Origin: Burkholderiaceae bacterium
GTDB lineage: Bacteria > Pseudomonadota > Gammaproteobacteria > Burkholderiales > Burkholderiaceae_C
DNA length: 48,245 nt
Assembly: GCA_018780645.1 (NCBI GenBank)
Contig: JADMJJ010000035.1
Span: 1-48,245 of the forward strand
Direction of reading: 5' to 3'
The notes under the pieces are model-generated. The model did no database searches and was not told the origin of the DNA. It was given only the letters and a program-made list of their open reading frames with translations. Both the position numbers and the translations under genes were made by a program. Positions 15,136 through 25,197 of this stretch are shown here, in pieces; position 1 is the first letter of the stretch; each line of letters starts with the position of its first letter.

Positions 15136-16671
15136 ATGGCCGCCACCATCACCGCCTCGCCGCTGATACGGCTGCACGCGAACGACAATGTGCTGATCGC
15201 GCGCACCCCGGTGGCCCTGGCCCAGGAGGTGCCCGAGTTCGGCCTGCGCGTGCGCGCCCAGGTGCCGGCCGGCCACAAGATCGCCGCCGTCGCGCTGAAG
15301 GCCGGCGACGCGGTGCGCAAGTACGACACCGTGATCGGCTTCGCCGCCCGCGATGTCGAGCCCGGCGACCATGTGCACACCCACAATCTGCGCTTCGAGG
15401 AGTTCGATCGCGACCCCGAGTTCTGCACCGATGTGCAGGCGGTGGACTATCTGCCCGAGGCGCAGCAGGCCACGTTCATGGGCATCAAGCGGCCCGGCGG
15501 GCGCATTGCCACGCGCAACTACATCGGCATCATCTCGTCGGTGAACTGCTCGGCGACGGTGTCGCGGCGTATCGCCGACTGGTTCACCGAGGAGCGGCTG
15601 GCGGAGTTTCCCAACGTCGATGGCGTCGTCGCCTTCACGCACAACACCGGCTGCGGCATGTCCACGCCCAGCCTGAACTTCGATGTGTTCCGCCGCACCC
15701 TGGCCGGCTTCGCCCGCCACCCGAACCTGGCCGCGGTGCTGATCGTCGGCCTGGGCTGCGAGCGCAACCAGATCAGCTCGCTGCTCGAAAGCCAGGGTTT
15801 GGACTATGGGCCGAAGCTGGTGACGATGAATATGCAGGACACCGGCGGCACCCGCGCGACGATTGCCGCCGGCGTGGCCGCTGTGCAGGCGATGCTGCCC
15901 GAGGCGAACGCGGCGACGCGCGAGCCGGTCAGCGCGCGCCACCTGAGCATAGGCCTGCAGTGCGGCGGCTCGGACGGCTTTTCCAGCATCAGCGCCAACC
16001 CGGCGCTGGGCGCGGCGATGGACATCCTGGTGCGCCACGGCGGCACGGCCATACTGTCCGAGACGCCCGAGATCTACGGCGTCGAGAACATGCTGACGCG
16101 CCGCGCGGTCAGCGAGGCCGTGGGCCAGAAGCTGCTCGACCGGCTTGAGTGGTGGAAGGAATATTCGGCGGGCCAGAGCGGCCAGATGAATGGCGTGGTC
16201 GTGGCCGGCAACCAGGCCGGCGGCATTGCCAATATCTTCGAGAAGTCGCTGGGTTCGGCGATGAAGGGCGGCACGACGCCGCTGCAGGCGGTCTATGAAT
16301 ATGCCGAGCCGATAGACCAGCACGGCTTCGTGTTCATGGACTCGCCCGGCTTCGACCCCTGCTCGGCCACCGGCCAGATCGCCAGCGGTGCCAATCTGAT
16401 CTGCTTCACCACCGGGCGCGGTTCGATGTTCGGCGCCAAGCCGGTGCCGTCGATCAAGCTGGCGAGCAACACGGTGATGTTCGATCGTCTCAGCGAAGAC
16501 ATGGACATCAACTGCGGCCTGGTCGTCGATGGCGAGCTGAGCATCGAGCAGATGGGCCAGCAGATCTTCGACGAGATCCTGCGCGTCGCCTCCGGCCAGC
16601 CGACCAAGAGCGAAGAGCTGGGCCTGGGCGATAACGAATTCGTGCCCTGGCAACTCGGCATCGTCACCTGA
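15136..16671 (+). CDS. UxaA/GarD family sugar-acid dehydratase
   Basis: Altronate/galactarate dehydratase family protein of 511 residues. An N-terminal SAF-like domain (about 1-90; [17 protein letters not shown]) is followed by the UxaA core beginning [19 protein letters not shown]. The conserved cysteine/histidine-rich segments are present ([42 protein letters not shown]), which bind the metal in this family. It removes water from an aldonic or aldaric acid to give a 2-keto-3-deoxy product. Together with the downstream HpcH/HpaI aldolase this fits galactarate or glucarate breakdown, but altronate cannot be excluded. It starts 5 bp after the receptor stop. Confidence 0.92.
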   Translation: MAATITASPLIRLHANDNVLIARTPVALAQEVPEFGLRVRAQVPAGHKIAAVALKAGDAVRKYDTVIGFAARDVEPGDHVHTHNLRFEEFDRDPEFCTDVQAVDYLPEAQQATFMGIKRPGGRIATRNYIGIISSVNCSATVSRRIADWFTEERLAEFPNVDGVVAFTHNTGCGMSTPSLNFDVFRRTLAGFARHPNLAAVLIVGLGCERNQISSLLESQGLDYGPKLVTMNMQDTGGTRATIAAGVAAVQAMLPEANAATREPVSARHLSIGLQCGGSDGFSSISANPALGAAMDILVRHGGTAILSETPEIYGVENMLTRRAVSEAVGQKLLDRLEWWKEYSAGQSGQMNGVVVAGNQAGGIANIFEKSLGSAMKGGTTPLQAVYEYAEPIDQHGFVFMDSPGFDPCSATGQIASGANLICFTTGRGSMFGAKPVPSIKLASNTVMFDRLSEDMDINCGLVVDGELSIEQMGQQIFDEILRVASGQPTKSEELGLGDNEFVPWQLGIVT

Positions 16672-16682
16672 AAGAGATAGCC

Positions 16683-18148
<1,466 letters not shown>

Positions 18149-18149
<1 letters not shown>

Positions 18150-18952
18150 TGAGCGGCAATCCCTTCAAGGCCGCGCTGCAGCGCGGCGACAAGCAGGTCG
18201 GCCTCTGGCTGTCGATGGCCCAGACCTACAGCGCCGAGATCTGCGCCAGCTGCGGTTTCCAGTGGTTGCTGATCGACGGCGAGCATGCGCCCAACGATGT
18301 GCGCTCGATGCTGGCGCAGTTGCAGGTGGTCGCGGCCTATCCGGTGCAGCCTGTGGTGCGCGCGGTGGCCGGCGACCCGGTGCTGATCAAGCAGTTGCTG
18401 GACCTCGGTGCGCAGAACCTGCTGGTGCCGATGGTCGACACGGCCGAGCAGGCACGCCGCCTCGTGGCCGCAACCCGCTACCCGCCGCTGGGCATGCGCG
18501 GCGTTGGTGCGGCCGCGGCCCGTGCGGCGCGCTTTGGCGCCCGGCGCGACTATGTCGACGTGGCCGATGACGAGGTCTGCCTGCTGGTGCAGGCCGAGAC
18601 GGCCACGGCGCTGGGCAATCTGGCCGAGATCTGCGCCGTCGATGGCGTGCACGGCGTGTTCATCGGTCCGGCCGACCTGGCCGCGTCCATGGGCCACCGT
18701 GGCAATCCGGGTCACCCGGAAGTGCAGGCGGCCATCGACGCAGGCATCGAGACTATCGTGGCCAGGGGCAAGGCGGCCGGCATCCTGACCGCCGACCAGG
18801 CGCTGGCTCGCCATTACCTGGAGCTGGGAGCCACCTTTGTGGCGGTGGGCATCGACGTGGTGCTGCTGGCCCAGGCGGCGCGCAAGCTGGCCGGTGATTT
18901 TGGCCTGGGTGCGTCGGCCAGCCTCGCAGCGGCGGGAGCCTCGGCCTACTGA
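18149..18952 (+). CDS. HpcH/HpaI family aldolase (2-keto-3-deoxy-glucarate type)
   Basis: Class II pyruvate aldolase of 267 residues. Landmarks are [31 protein letters not shown] (catalytic His region), [26 protein letters not shown] (metal-binding Glu) and [20 protein letters not shown] (metal-binding Asp). GarL of this family cleaves 5-keto-4-deoxyglucarate into pyruvate and tartronate semialdehyde, which would follow the upstream UxaA/GarD-type dehydratase. The start is ATG 18149, preceded by GGGAGG; the frame is open six codons further back. It is the last gene of the operon. Confidence 0.93.
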
Positions 18953-18962
18953 TTCTTCACCG

Positions 18963-18978
18963 CCTGGCTTCGACCAGG
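18963..18978 (+). terminator. Weak hairpin after the sugar-acid operon
   Basis: CCTGG (18963-18967) pairs with CCAGG (18974-18978) around CTTCGA, 10 bases after the aldolase stop. No T-tract follows, so termination here is only possible. Confidence 0.25.
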
Positions 18979-19065
18979 GGGATTTGGTGACTTTCCGCAT
19001 CCCGGCCCGGGTGACGCGGGTTTCGCCTGCGCGGGTTGAAGCCGACCGGCGCTATGCTTGGCGCC

Positions 19066-21270
19066 ATGGCCCAAGTCCCCAGCCGCATGGGTGATGTCGT
19101 GCCCGACATCGCCGAGCTTCGCAAGATCATCCCGGCGCCGGGACCGCAGCGCCGGCCCTGGGTGTTGGTGCTGGTTCTGGCCCTTCCTCTGCTGCTGTTC
19201 TGGGCCATGCCCTCGCTGGACTTCCTGAAGCGCAGCGAGAGCGTGTTTCCGGTCTGGCTGCACACGGTCAGCGAACTGGGCGCGGTGGTGATTGCAGGCC
19301 TGGTCTTCGTCTCGGCCTGGCATGCGCAGGGGCGCGAGCGCCGGCTGAACGTCATGCTGCTGGGCTGCGGCTTTCTGGCAGTGGGCCTGTTGGATCTGGG
19401 GCATCTGCTGTCCTACAAGGGCATGCCCGATTTCGTCACCGAGGCCGCGCCGCAGAAGGCGATTGCCTTCTGGCTCAGCGCCCGCTACACGGCCGCGATC
19501 GTGCTGATGCTGGTTGCCCTGCGGCCGGAGTCGCCGCTGCTTGACGTCGCCCAGCGGCGCCTGCTGCTGATGGCCTTTCTGGCGCTTGCGGCCCTGGCGT
19601 ATGCCTCGCAGCTGGCCTGGCCCCAGGTCTGGCCGCTGCTGTTCGTGCCCGGCCAGGGCTTGACGCCGATCAAGATCGCAGCCGAGTACGGCATCGTGCT
19701 GCTCTTGCTGGCGGCGGCCATCTTGCTGGTGCGACAGACGGCGCGGGGCCAGTACAGCAGCACCGATCTGGCACTGGCGGCGCTGATCACCATCCTCAGC
19801 GAGCTTTGCTTCACGCTGTATGCCAATGTCAATGACATCTTCAGCCTGCTGGGCCATGGCTACAAGATCATCGCCTACTGGTTCATCTACCGCGCCGTGT
19901 TCGTGGTCGCCGTGCGCGAGCCCTATGCCCGGCTCAGCCAGGAGGTGGCCGAGCGCCAGCGCGCCGAGCAGCGGCTGGAGTTTCTGGCCTATCACGACCC
20001 GCTGACCGGCCTGCCCAACCGCGCGCTGCTGCATGATCGGATGGAGCAGGCCATGGCCGACGCGCGGCGCAGCCACACCCAGGTGGCGGTGCTGCTGCTG
20101 GACCTGGACCAGTTCAAGACGGTCAATGATTCGCTGGGCCATGGCGCCGGCGATCAGCTGCTGGCCACCGCCGCCCGGCGATTGCAGGCCGCGCTGCGCA
20201 GCAGCGACACCGTGGGCCGCCTCGGCGGCGACGAGTTCCTGATACTGCTGCGTGGCGTCAAGGATCGCGATTCGATTGTCCCCATGCTCGACGCGCTGCA
20301 GGCCAGGCTGATCGAGCCGGTGCTGATCGACGGCGCCGAGTTGCGCATCTCGGCCTCCTTCGGCATCGTCATGTACCCCGAGCAGGGGGGCGACCTCGAA
20401 ACGCTGCAGCGCCGCGCCGACACGGCCATGTACCACGCCAAGGCCAGCGGCCGCAATTGCCACCGCTTCTTCGATGACAGCATGCAGGGCGATGTGCAGG
20501 ACCGCATGCGCCTGCAGGTGGGTCTGGCCCGCGCCATCGAGGCCAACGAGTTCGAGTTGCACTACCAGCCCTTGATCGAGCTGAAGACAGGCCGCATGGT
20601 CGGGGCCGAGGCCCTGCTGCGCTGGCGCCTGCCCGATGGCAGCCTGATGCCCCCGGCCCAGTTCATCCCGGTGGCCGAGGAGAGCGGGCTGATCGTGCGC
20701 ATCGGTGCCTGGGCGCTGCGCGAGGCCTGCCGGCAGGCCAGCCTTTGGCCCGCCACCAATGGGCCAGCGCCGTGGGTGGCGGTGAACCTGTCGGCGCTGC
20801 AGTTTCGCCAGGGCGGGCTGGAGGTCCTGGTCGAAGCGGCGCTGCGAGACAGCGGGCTGGCGCCCGGCCGACTGGAACTGGAGCTGACCGAGTCCATCCT
20901 GATCAGTGACCCGGCCAGCGTGCTGGCGGTGGTGACACGGCTGAAAGGCCTGGGCGTGATGCTGTCGATCGACGACTTCGGCACCGGATACTCCAGTCTG
21001 TCCTATCTGACCCGCTTCCCGGTCGACAAGCTGAAGATAGACCGCAGCTTTCTGCAGGACCTGGGCGGCCGCGGCCAGGGGCAGATGATTGTCGAGGCCG
21101 TCATCGGCCTGGCCAGCAACCTGGGCCTGGCCTGTGTGGCCGAGGGTGTGGAGACGGCCGAAGTGGCCCGGCTGCTGAAGGAGCTGGGCTGCGGCTACGG
21201 CCAGGGCTACCACTTCGCCCGGCCGATGCCGGCCGAGCAGCTGATGGCCTTTGCCCGGGCACAGCGCTGA
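19066..21270 (+). CDS. Membrane-bound GGDEF-EAL protein (MASE3-like sensor)
   Basis: Bifunctional cyclic-di-GMP enzyme of 734 residues from ATG 19066. About seven hydrophobic segments fill residues 31-285 and resemble a MASE3 sensor (LHTVSELGAVVIAGLVFVSA; LGCGFLAVGLLDLGHLLSYK). A coiled coil leads to the GGDEF domain with an intact GGDEF (387-391) and an intact inhibitory site RSSD (378-381). The EAL domain keeps EAL (515-517), the ELTES glutamate, DDFGTGYSSL and the KIDRSFL lysine, so both synthesis and hydrolysis look possible. There is no ribosome-binding sequence; TATGCT (19053-19058) is placed so that the transcript could begin at the ATG. Confidence 0.95.
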   Translation: MAQVPSRMGDVVPDIAELRKIIPAPGPQRRPWVLVLVLALPLLLFWAMPSLDFLKRSESVFPVWLHTVSELGAVVIAGLVFVSAWHAQGRERRLNVMLLGCGFLAVGLLDLGHLLSYKGMPDFVTEAAPQKAIAFWLSARYTAAIVLMLVALRPESPLLDVAQRRLLLMAFLALAALAYASQLAWPQVWPLLFVPGQGLTPIKIAAEYGIVLLLLAAAILLVRQTARGQYSSTDLALAALITILSELCFTLYANVNDIFSLLGHGYKIIAYWFIYRAVFVVAVREPYARLSQEVAERQRAEQRLEFLAYHDPLTGLPNRALLHDRMEQAMADARRSHTQVAVLLLDLDQFKTVNDSLGHGAGDQLLATAARRLQAALRSSDTVGRLGGDEFLILLRGVKDRDSIVPMLDALQARLIEPVLIDGAELRISASFGIVMYPEQGGDLETLQRRADTAMYHAKASGRNCHRFFDDSMQGDVQDRMRLQVGLARAIEANEFELHYQPLIELKTGRMVGAEALLRWRLPDGSLMPPAQFIPVAEESGLIVRIGAWALREACRQASLWPATNGPAPWVAVNLSALQFRQGGLEVLVEAALRDSGLAPGRLELELTESILISDPASVLAVVTRLKGLGVMLSIDDFGTGYSSLSYLTRFPVDKLKIDRSFLQDLGGRGQGQMIVEAVIGLASNLGLACVAEGVETAEVARLLKELGCGYGQGYHFARPMPAEQLMAFARAQR

Positions 21271-21331
21271 CGGACACGGTCCCCCGCGGCCGCTATGCTC
21301 GCGCCTGTCGCAACTCTGGTTCCCTGTTCCG

Positions 21332-22036
21332 ATGCGCCTGCTGCTGGTGGAAGACGATCGCATGATTGGCGAGGGCCTGCGCGCAGCCCTGCGCCTGGAG
21401 GGCTTCGCGGTGGACTGGGTGCGCGATGTGGCGGCCGCCCAGGCGACCCTGGCCAGCGAGCGCTTTGATCTGGTGCTGCTCGATCTGGGCCTGCCGCCCG
21501 GTGGCGGGGCCGCCGCCACCGACCCCACGGCCGACGGCCTTACCGTGCTGCGCGCCATGCGCGCCCGCCAGGACAACACGCCGGTGATCGTTCTGACCGC
21601 CCGCGATGGCGCTGGCGAGCGGGTCAAGGGACTGGACAGCGGCGCCGACGATTACATCGTCAAGCCCTTTGAGCTCGATGAGCTGAATGCCCGCATCCGC
21701 GCCGTCATGCGCCGCCACAGCGGCCGGGGCCAGGCCTTGCTGAGCTTTGGAGGCGTGACCCTGGACCCGGCCACCCGCCAGGTGAGCCTGAATGGTCAGC
21801 CGGTGGTGCTGTCGGCTCGCGAGCTGGCCGTCCTGGAGGCCCTGCTGCAGCGTCCCGGCGCGCTGCTGTCCCGCGCCCAGCTGGAAGACAGGCTCTACGG
21901 CTGGGGCGAGGAGATCGAGAGCAATGCCGTCTCGGTCTATATCCACCAGCTGCGCCGCAAGCTGGGCGCCGATTTCATCCAGAACGTGCGTGGCGTCGGC
22001 TATTACGTGGGCGCGGCCAAGACCGAGGGCACATGA
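21332..22036 (+). CDS. OmpR/PhoB-family response regulator (QseB/PmrA-like)
   Basis: Response regulator of 234 residues. The receiver shows the acidic pair in LLLVEDDRM, the phospho-acceptor Asp in LVLLDLGLP, the Thr of VLTARD and the Lys of YIVKPFELDEL. The winged-helix effector ends LRRKLGADFIQNVRGVGYYV. Odd: after DLGLP there is a Gly/Ala-rich insertion (PGGGAAATDPTA) before the usual DGL, lengthening the beta3-alpha3 loop beside the phosphorylation site. The start is ATG 21332; the frame is open back to 21251, overlapping the previous gene. The stop overlaps the kinase start (ATGA). Four PmrA-like half sites lie downstream, before degP, as a likely target. Confidence 0.95.
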   Translation: MRLLLVEDDRMIGEGLRAALRLEGFAVDWVRDVAAAQATLASERFDLVLLDLGLPPGGGAAATDPTADGLTVLRAMRARQDNTPVIVLTARDGAGERVKGLDSGADDYIVKPFELDELNARIRAVMRRHSGRGQALLSFGGVTLDPATRQVSLNGQPVVLSARELAVLEALLQRPGALLSRAQLEDRLYGWGEEIESNAVSVYIHQLRRKLGADFIQNVRGVGYYVGAAKTEGT

Positions 22037-23340
22037 TCAATTCACTGCGCGCCCGACTGCTGATCACGCTGCTGGGCCTGCTCGCCGCCGCCGCCCTGGT
22101 GATGGGCCTCAGCACCTACCGCAGCGTGCTGGCCGAGACCGAGACCCTGTTCGACTACCAGCTTCGCCAGATGGCGCTGGCCCTGCGCGACCAGGGCGAG
22201 ATTGCCGCCAACCAGGCCCGCGCGCTGGCCGACGAGCAGCTGGACTTCGTGGTGCAGATCTGGACGGTCGATGGCCGCAGTATCTACGCCTCCCGCGCCC
22301 ACACAAATCTGCCGGCCCGGGCGCTGCTGGGCCTGGCCGAGATCCATGTCAATGGCCAGGCCTGGCGCACCTTCAGCGTGGCCACGCCGGAGCGCATCAT
22401 CCAGGTCGCCCAGCCGGTGCAGATACGCCAGCAGCTGGCGGCCGCGGCGGCGCTGCGCAGCGTCGTGCCGCTGCTGTTGCTGGCGCCGCTGATGGCGCTC
22501 TTGGGCTGGTGGCTTAGCGCGCTGACGCTGAAACCGCTGCAGCAGGTGGCGGCCGGCGTGCGCCAGCGCGATGCACAGTCGCTGGCGCCGCTGCCCAGCG
22601 AGGGCCTGCCCGACGAGGTGGCACCGCTGGTGGCGGCTCTCAATGCGCTGCTGCAACGCCTGGGCCAGTCGCTCGACCAGCAGCGCAGCTTCGTCGCCGA
22701 TGCCGCCCATGAGCTGCGCTCGCCGCTGACGGCGCTGAAGCTGCAGGCCCAGCTTCTCGCCCGCGCCACCGACCCGCCGACCCGCGAGGAGGCGATGGCA
22801 GCGCTGACCGCCGGCATCGAGCGTGCCGCCCGTCTGGTCGAGCAGCTCCTGGCGCTGGCCCGCGCCGAGCCCGGCGCGCTGGCCATGGCCCCGCAGCCGC
22901 TGGACCTGAGCGAGCTGGTGCGCGAGGCGGTGGCGGACTGCGTGCCGCTGGCGCGGCTGCGCGGCAGCGAGCTGCAGCTCTTCGCCGAGCGGCCGGTGAC
23001 GGTGCTGGGCGATCGCGCGGCGCTGTCCGCCCTGGTGCGCAATCTGGCCGACAACGCGCTGCGCTACGCGCCGCCCGGCGCTCGCGTCGAGCTGCGCGTG
23101 GAACAAGTCGACGGCCGGCCCTGCCTGCAGGTGGACGACGGCGGCCCCGGCATCCCGCTGGCCGAACGCGAGCATGTGTTCGACCGTTTTTACCGCCGCA
23201 ATCTCAGCGACGAAGGCGGCTCCGGCCTGGGCCTGGCCATCGTGCGCCAGGTGGCCGAGCGCCATGGTGCGGCCGTCACGCTGGGCGATTCGGCGCTGGG
23301 CGGGCTGCAGGTCAGGCTGGTGTTCCCGGCTTCTTCTTGA
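22033..23340 (+). CDS. Sensor histidine kinase (QseC/PmrB-like)
   Basis: Membrane kinase of 435 residues paired with the preceding regulator through a 4-bp overlap. Transmembrane helices lie near residues 8-28 and 142-165, with a periplasmic sensor of about 110 residues between them. A HAMP-like linker (LKPLQQVAAGVRQRD) follows. The H-box is FVADAAHELRSPLTAL, the N-box NLADNALRYAPPG, G1 DDGGPGI, and G2 GSGLGLAIV. The layout matches QseC/PmrB kinases. The signal is unknown; the link to a DegP protease promoter suggests envelope stress. Confidence 0.95.
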   Translation: MINSLRARLLITLLGLLAAAALVMGLSTYRSVLAETETLFDYQLRQMALALRDQGEIAANQARALADEQLDFVVQIWTVDGRSIYASRAHTNLPARALLGLAEIHVNGQAWRTFSVATPERIIQVAQPVQIRQQLAAAAALRSVVPLLLLAPLMALLGWWLSALTLKPLQQVAAGVRQRDAQSLAPLPSEGLPDEVAPLVAALNALLQRLGQSLDQQRSFVADAAHELRSPLTALKLQAQLLARATDPPTREEAMAALTAGIERAARLVEQLLALARAEPGALAMAPQPLDLSELVREAVADCVPLARLRGSELQLFAERPVTVLGDRAALSALVRNLADNALRYAPPGARVELRVEQVDGRPCLQVDDGGPGIPLAEREHVFDRFYRRNLSDEGGSGLGLAIVRQVAERHGAAVTLGDSALGGLQVRLVFPASS

Positions 23341-23391
23341 ACCCGCTCAGTCAGTCGGAGCCAGAGCGCTTCGCGGTCTGGCACACGAACT

Positions 23392-23430
23392 CTTAATCTT
23401 CGCTTAAATCTCGGCTAATCAAGGCCTAAC
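23392..23430 (+). promoter_or_regulatory. Four phased PmrA/QseB-type half sites
   Basis: CTTAAT (23392), CTTAAA (23403), GCTAAT (23414) and CCTAAC (23425) repeat exactly every 11 bp. The first two form a PmrA-type box (CTTAAT-N5-CTTAAA). Such in-phase direct repeats are how OmpR/PhoB-family dimers bind. They lie 52 bp after the kinase stop and 62 bp before the DegP start, so the two-component system likely controls the protease and perhaps itself. Confidence 0.65.
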
Positions 23431-23491
23431 GCTGCCGCCCTATCGTTCATGTCATGCGGAATCCCCCGCGCGCCTTGACGGAGAACGTGGC

Positions 23492-25033
23492 ATGAACATC
23501 AAACCTCTGAATGCGGCCCTGCTGACGGCAGGCCTGTTGGCCGGCGGTGCCGCCGGTGCGCTGAATCTGCCGCAATGGCTGAAGGGCGAGCCGAAGCCGG
23601 TGCCGGCCGCAGCGACGGCCCCGCAGCAGCTGACCGCCGCCGAGCGGGCGCCCGCCAACCTTTCCGCCCAGGCTCAGGTCCAGGCCCCGGTGCCCCTGCT
23701 TCGCGAAGCCGGCGTGCCCAACTACCGGGCCATCGTCAAGCAGGCGGGCCCGGCCGTGGTGGGCATCACCGTCGAGGGCATGCACAAGGTCAGCCGCGAG
23801 CAGCAGGGCGGGGCGGATGCCGACGGCGACCCCTTTGCGCAGTTCTTCCGTGGCATGCCGGGCTTTCCGGGCTTCCAGCAGCGTGGCCGCGGCCAGCCGC
23901 AGCAGCCGTTTCGCGGCCAGGGCTCGGGCTTCATCATCAGCAGTGACGGGCTGATACTGACCAACGCCCATGTCGTGAATGAAGCCAAGGAGGTGACGGT
24001 CAAGCTCAGCGACCGGCGCGAGTTCGCCGCCAAGGTGCTGGGCAGTGACAAGACCACCGACATCGCCGTGCTGCGCATCGAAGCCAAGAACCTGCCCACG
24101 GTGCGCCTGGGCGACCCGCGCCAGATCGAGGTCGGCGACCCGGTGCTGGCCATAGGAGCGCCCTATGGCCTGGAGCAGACGGCCACGCAGGGCATCGTCA
24201 GCGCCAAGGGCCGCTCGCTGCCCGGCGATGCGGTCGTGCCCTTCATCCAGACCGATGCGGCGGTGAACCCCGGCAACTCGGGTGGCCCGCTGTTCGACGG
24301 CAGCGGAGCCGTGGTGGGCATCAACTCGCAGATCTATTCGCAGTCAGGCGGCTATCAGGGGTTGAGCTTTGCCATCCCGATCAATGTGGCGCTGAAGATC
24401 AAGGATCAGATCGTCGCCACCGGCCGCGCCCAGCATGGCCGGCTGGGCGTCAATGTGCAGGACCTGACCCAGGCGCTGGCCGATTCCTTCGGCCTGCCCA
24501 GGCCCGATGGCGCGCTGGTGGCCAATGTGGCGCCGAAGAGCGCCGCAGCAGCGGCCGGCCTGAAGCCAGGTGATGTGATCACCGAGGTCAATGGCGAGCC
24601 GGTGGTGCGTTCGGGCAATCTGTCCAGCCTGATCGGCCTGTCGGCGCCGGGCGAGCGGGTCAAGCTCAAGGTCTGGCGCGACCACGAGTCTCGCGAGATC
24701 GAGGCCAGGCTGGGTGGCGCCGATGCCGGTGACAAGCAGGCCGCGACCAGCGACAGCCGCCCGCAGGAAGGCAAGCTCGGCCTGGCCCTGCGCCCGCTGA
24801 CGCCTGACGAGAAGCGCAGCCTCAATGGCGCCCAGGGCCTGGTGGTGGAAGACGCAGCCGGTCCGGCAGCACGTGCCGGCATCAACCCGGGCGACCTGCT
24901 GCTGGCCATCAATGGCAGGCCGGTGCAATCGGCCGAGCAGGTCAGCGAGGTGGTCGCCAAGTCGGGCAAATCGGTGGCCCTGCTGATACAGCGCGGCGGC
25001 GACAAGATCTTTGTGCCGGTAAAAATTGGCTGA
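23492..25033 (+). CDS. degP: DegP/HtrA-type periplasmic serine protease
   Basis: Do-family protease/chaperone of 513 residues for misfolded envelope proteins. The catalytic triad is H160 (NAHVV), D190 (TTDIAVL) and S263 (GNSGGPL). Two PDZ domains follow (about 315-395, HGRLGVNVQDL onward, and about 425-510, KLGLALRPL onward). The N-terminus is a hydrophobic export signal (NAALLTAGLLAGGAAGA). The LA loop between residues 100 and 145 is rich in Gly, Gln and Phe-Arg. GGAG precedes the ATG. Position directly after the two-component genes, with regulator sites between, indicates envelope-stress control. Confidence 0.96.
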   Translation: MNIKPLNAALLTAGLLAGGAAGALNLPQWLKGEPKPVPAAATAPQQLTAAERAPANLSAQAQVQAPVPLLREAGVPNYRAIVKQAGPAVVGITVEGMHKVSREQQGGADADGDPFAQFFRGMPGFPGFQQRGRGQPQQPFRGQGSGFIISSDGLILTNAHVVNEAKEVTVKLSDRREFAAKVLGSDKTTDIAVLRIEAKNLPTVRLGDPRQIEVGDPVLAIGAPYGLEQTATQGIVSAKGRSLPGDAVVPFIQTDAAVNPGNSGGPLFDGSGAVVGINSQIYSQSGGYQGLSFAIPINVALKIKDQIVATGRAQHGRLGVNVQDLTQALADSFGLPRPDGALVANVAPKSAAAAAGLKPGDVITEVNGEPVVRSGNLSSLIGLSAPGERVKLKVWRDHESREIEARLGGADAGDKQAATSDSRPQEGKLGLALRPLTPDEKRSLNGAQGLVVEDAAGPAARAGINPGDLLLAINGRPVQSAEQVSEVVAKSGKSVALLIQRGGDKIFVPVKIG

Positions 25034-25043
25034 GCCCGGACAC

Positions 25044-25061
25044 GAGGCCCGGAAGGGCCTC
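25044..25061 (+). terminator. Hairpin after degP
   Basis: GAGGCCC and GGGCCTC form a perfect 7-bp stem closed by a GGAA tetraloop, 11 bases after the stop. It is probably part of the transcript end together with the next hairpin. Confidence 0.4.
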
Positions 25062-25073
25062 ATGCCTGGCGAA

Positions 25074-25102
25074 GGCCGAACGGCGATACCAGCCGTTCGG
25101 CC
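25074..25102 (+). terminator. Strong hairpin, probable degP terminator
   Basis: GCCGAACGGC (25075-25084) and GCCGTTCGGC (25092-25101) pair perfectly, extended by G25074-C25102 to 11 pairs, around GATACCA. There is no T-tract, which is common in GC-rich Betaproteobacteria. Confidence 0.5.
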
Positions 25103-25128
25103 GGGAACGAGTGCAGCAAAGGCATCAT

Positions 25129-25159
25129 TTGCCTGCGGGCGCTGCACAGGACTGATAAT
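25129..25159 (+). promoter_or_regulatory. Candidate promoter of the MurA paralogue
   Basis: GATAAT (25154-25159) is a strong -10 and the bases before it (CT) are near an extended -10. The best -35, TTGCCT (25129-25134), is 19 bases away, slightly long. Confidence 0.4.
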
Positions 25160-25197
25160 CGGGGCTGCAATTTCAGCCGCCCCGCGCAGCCCCCCAC

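Noticed and set aside
18946-21627. An 893-codon minus-strand frame opposite the GGDEF-EAL gene
   Set aside because: Shadow frame rich in Gln/His/Arg; the plus strand encodes intact catalytic domains.
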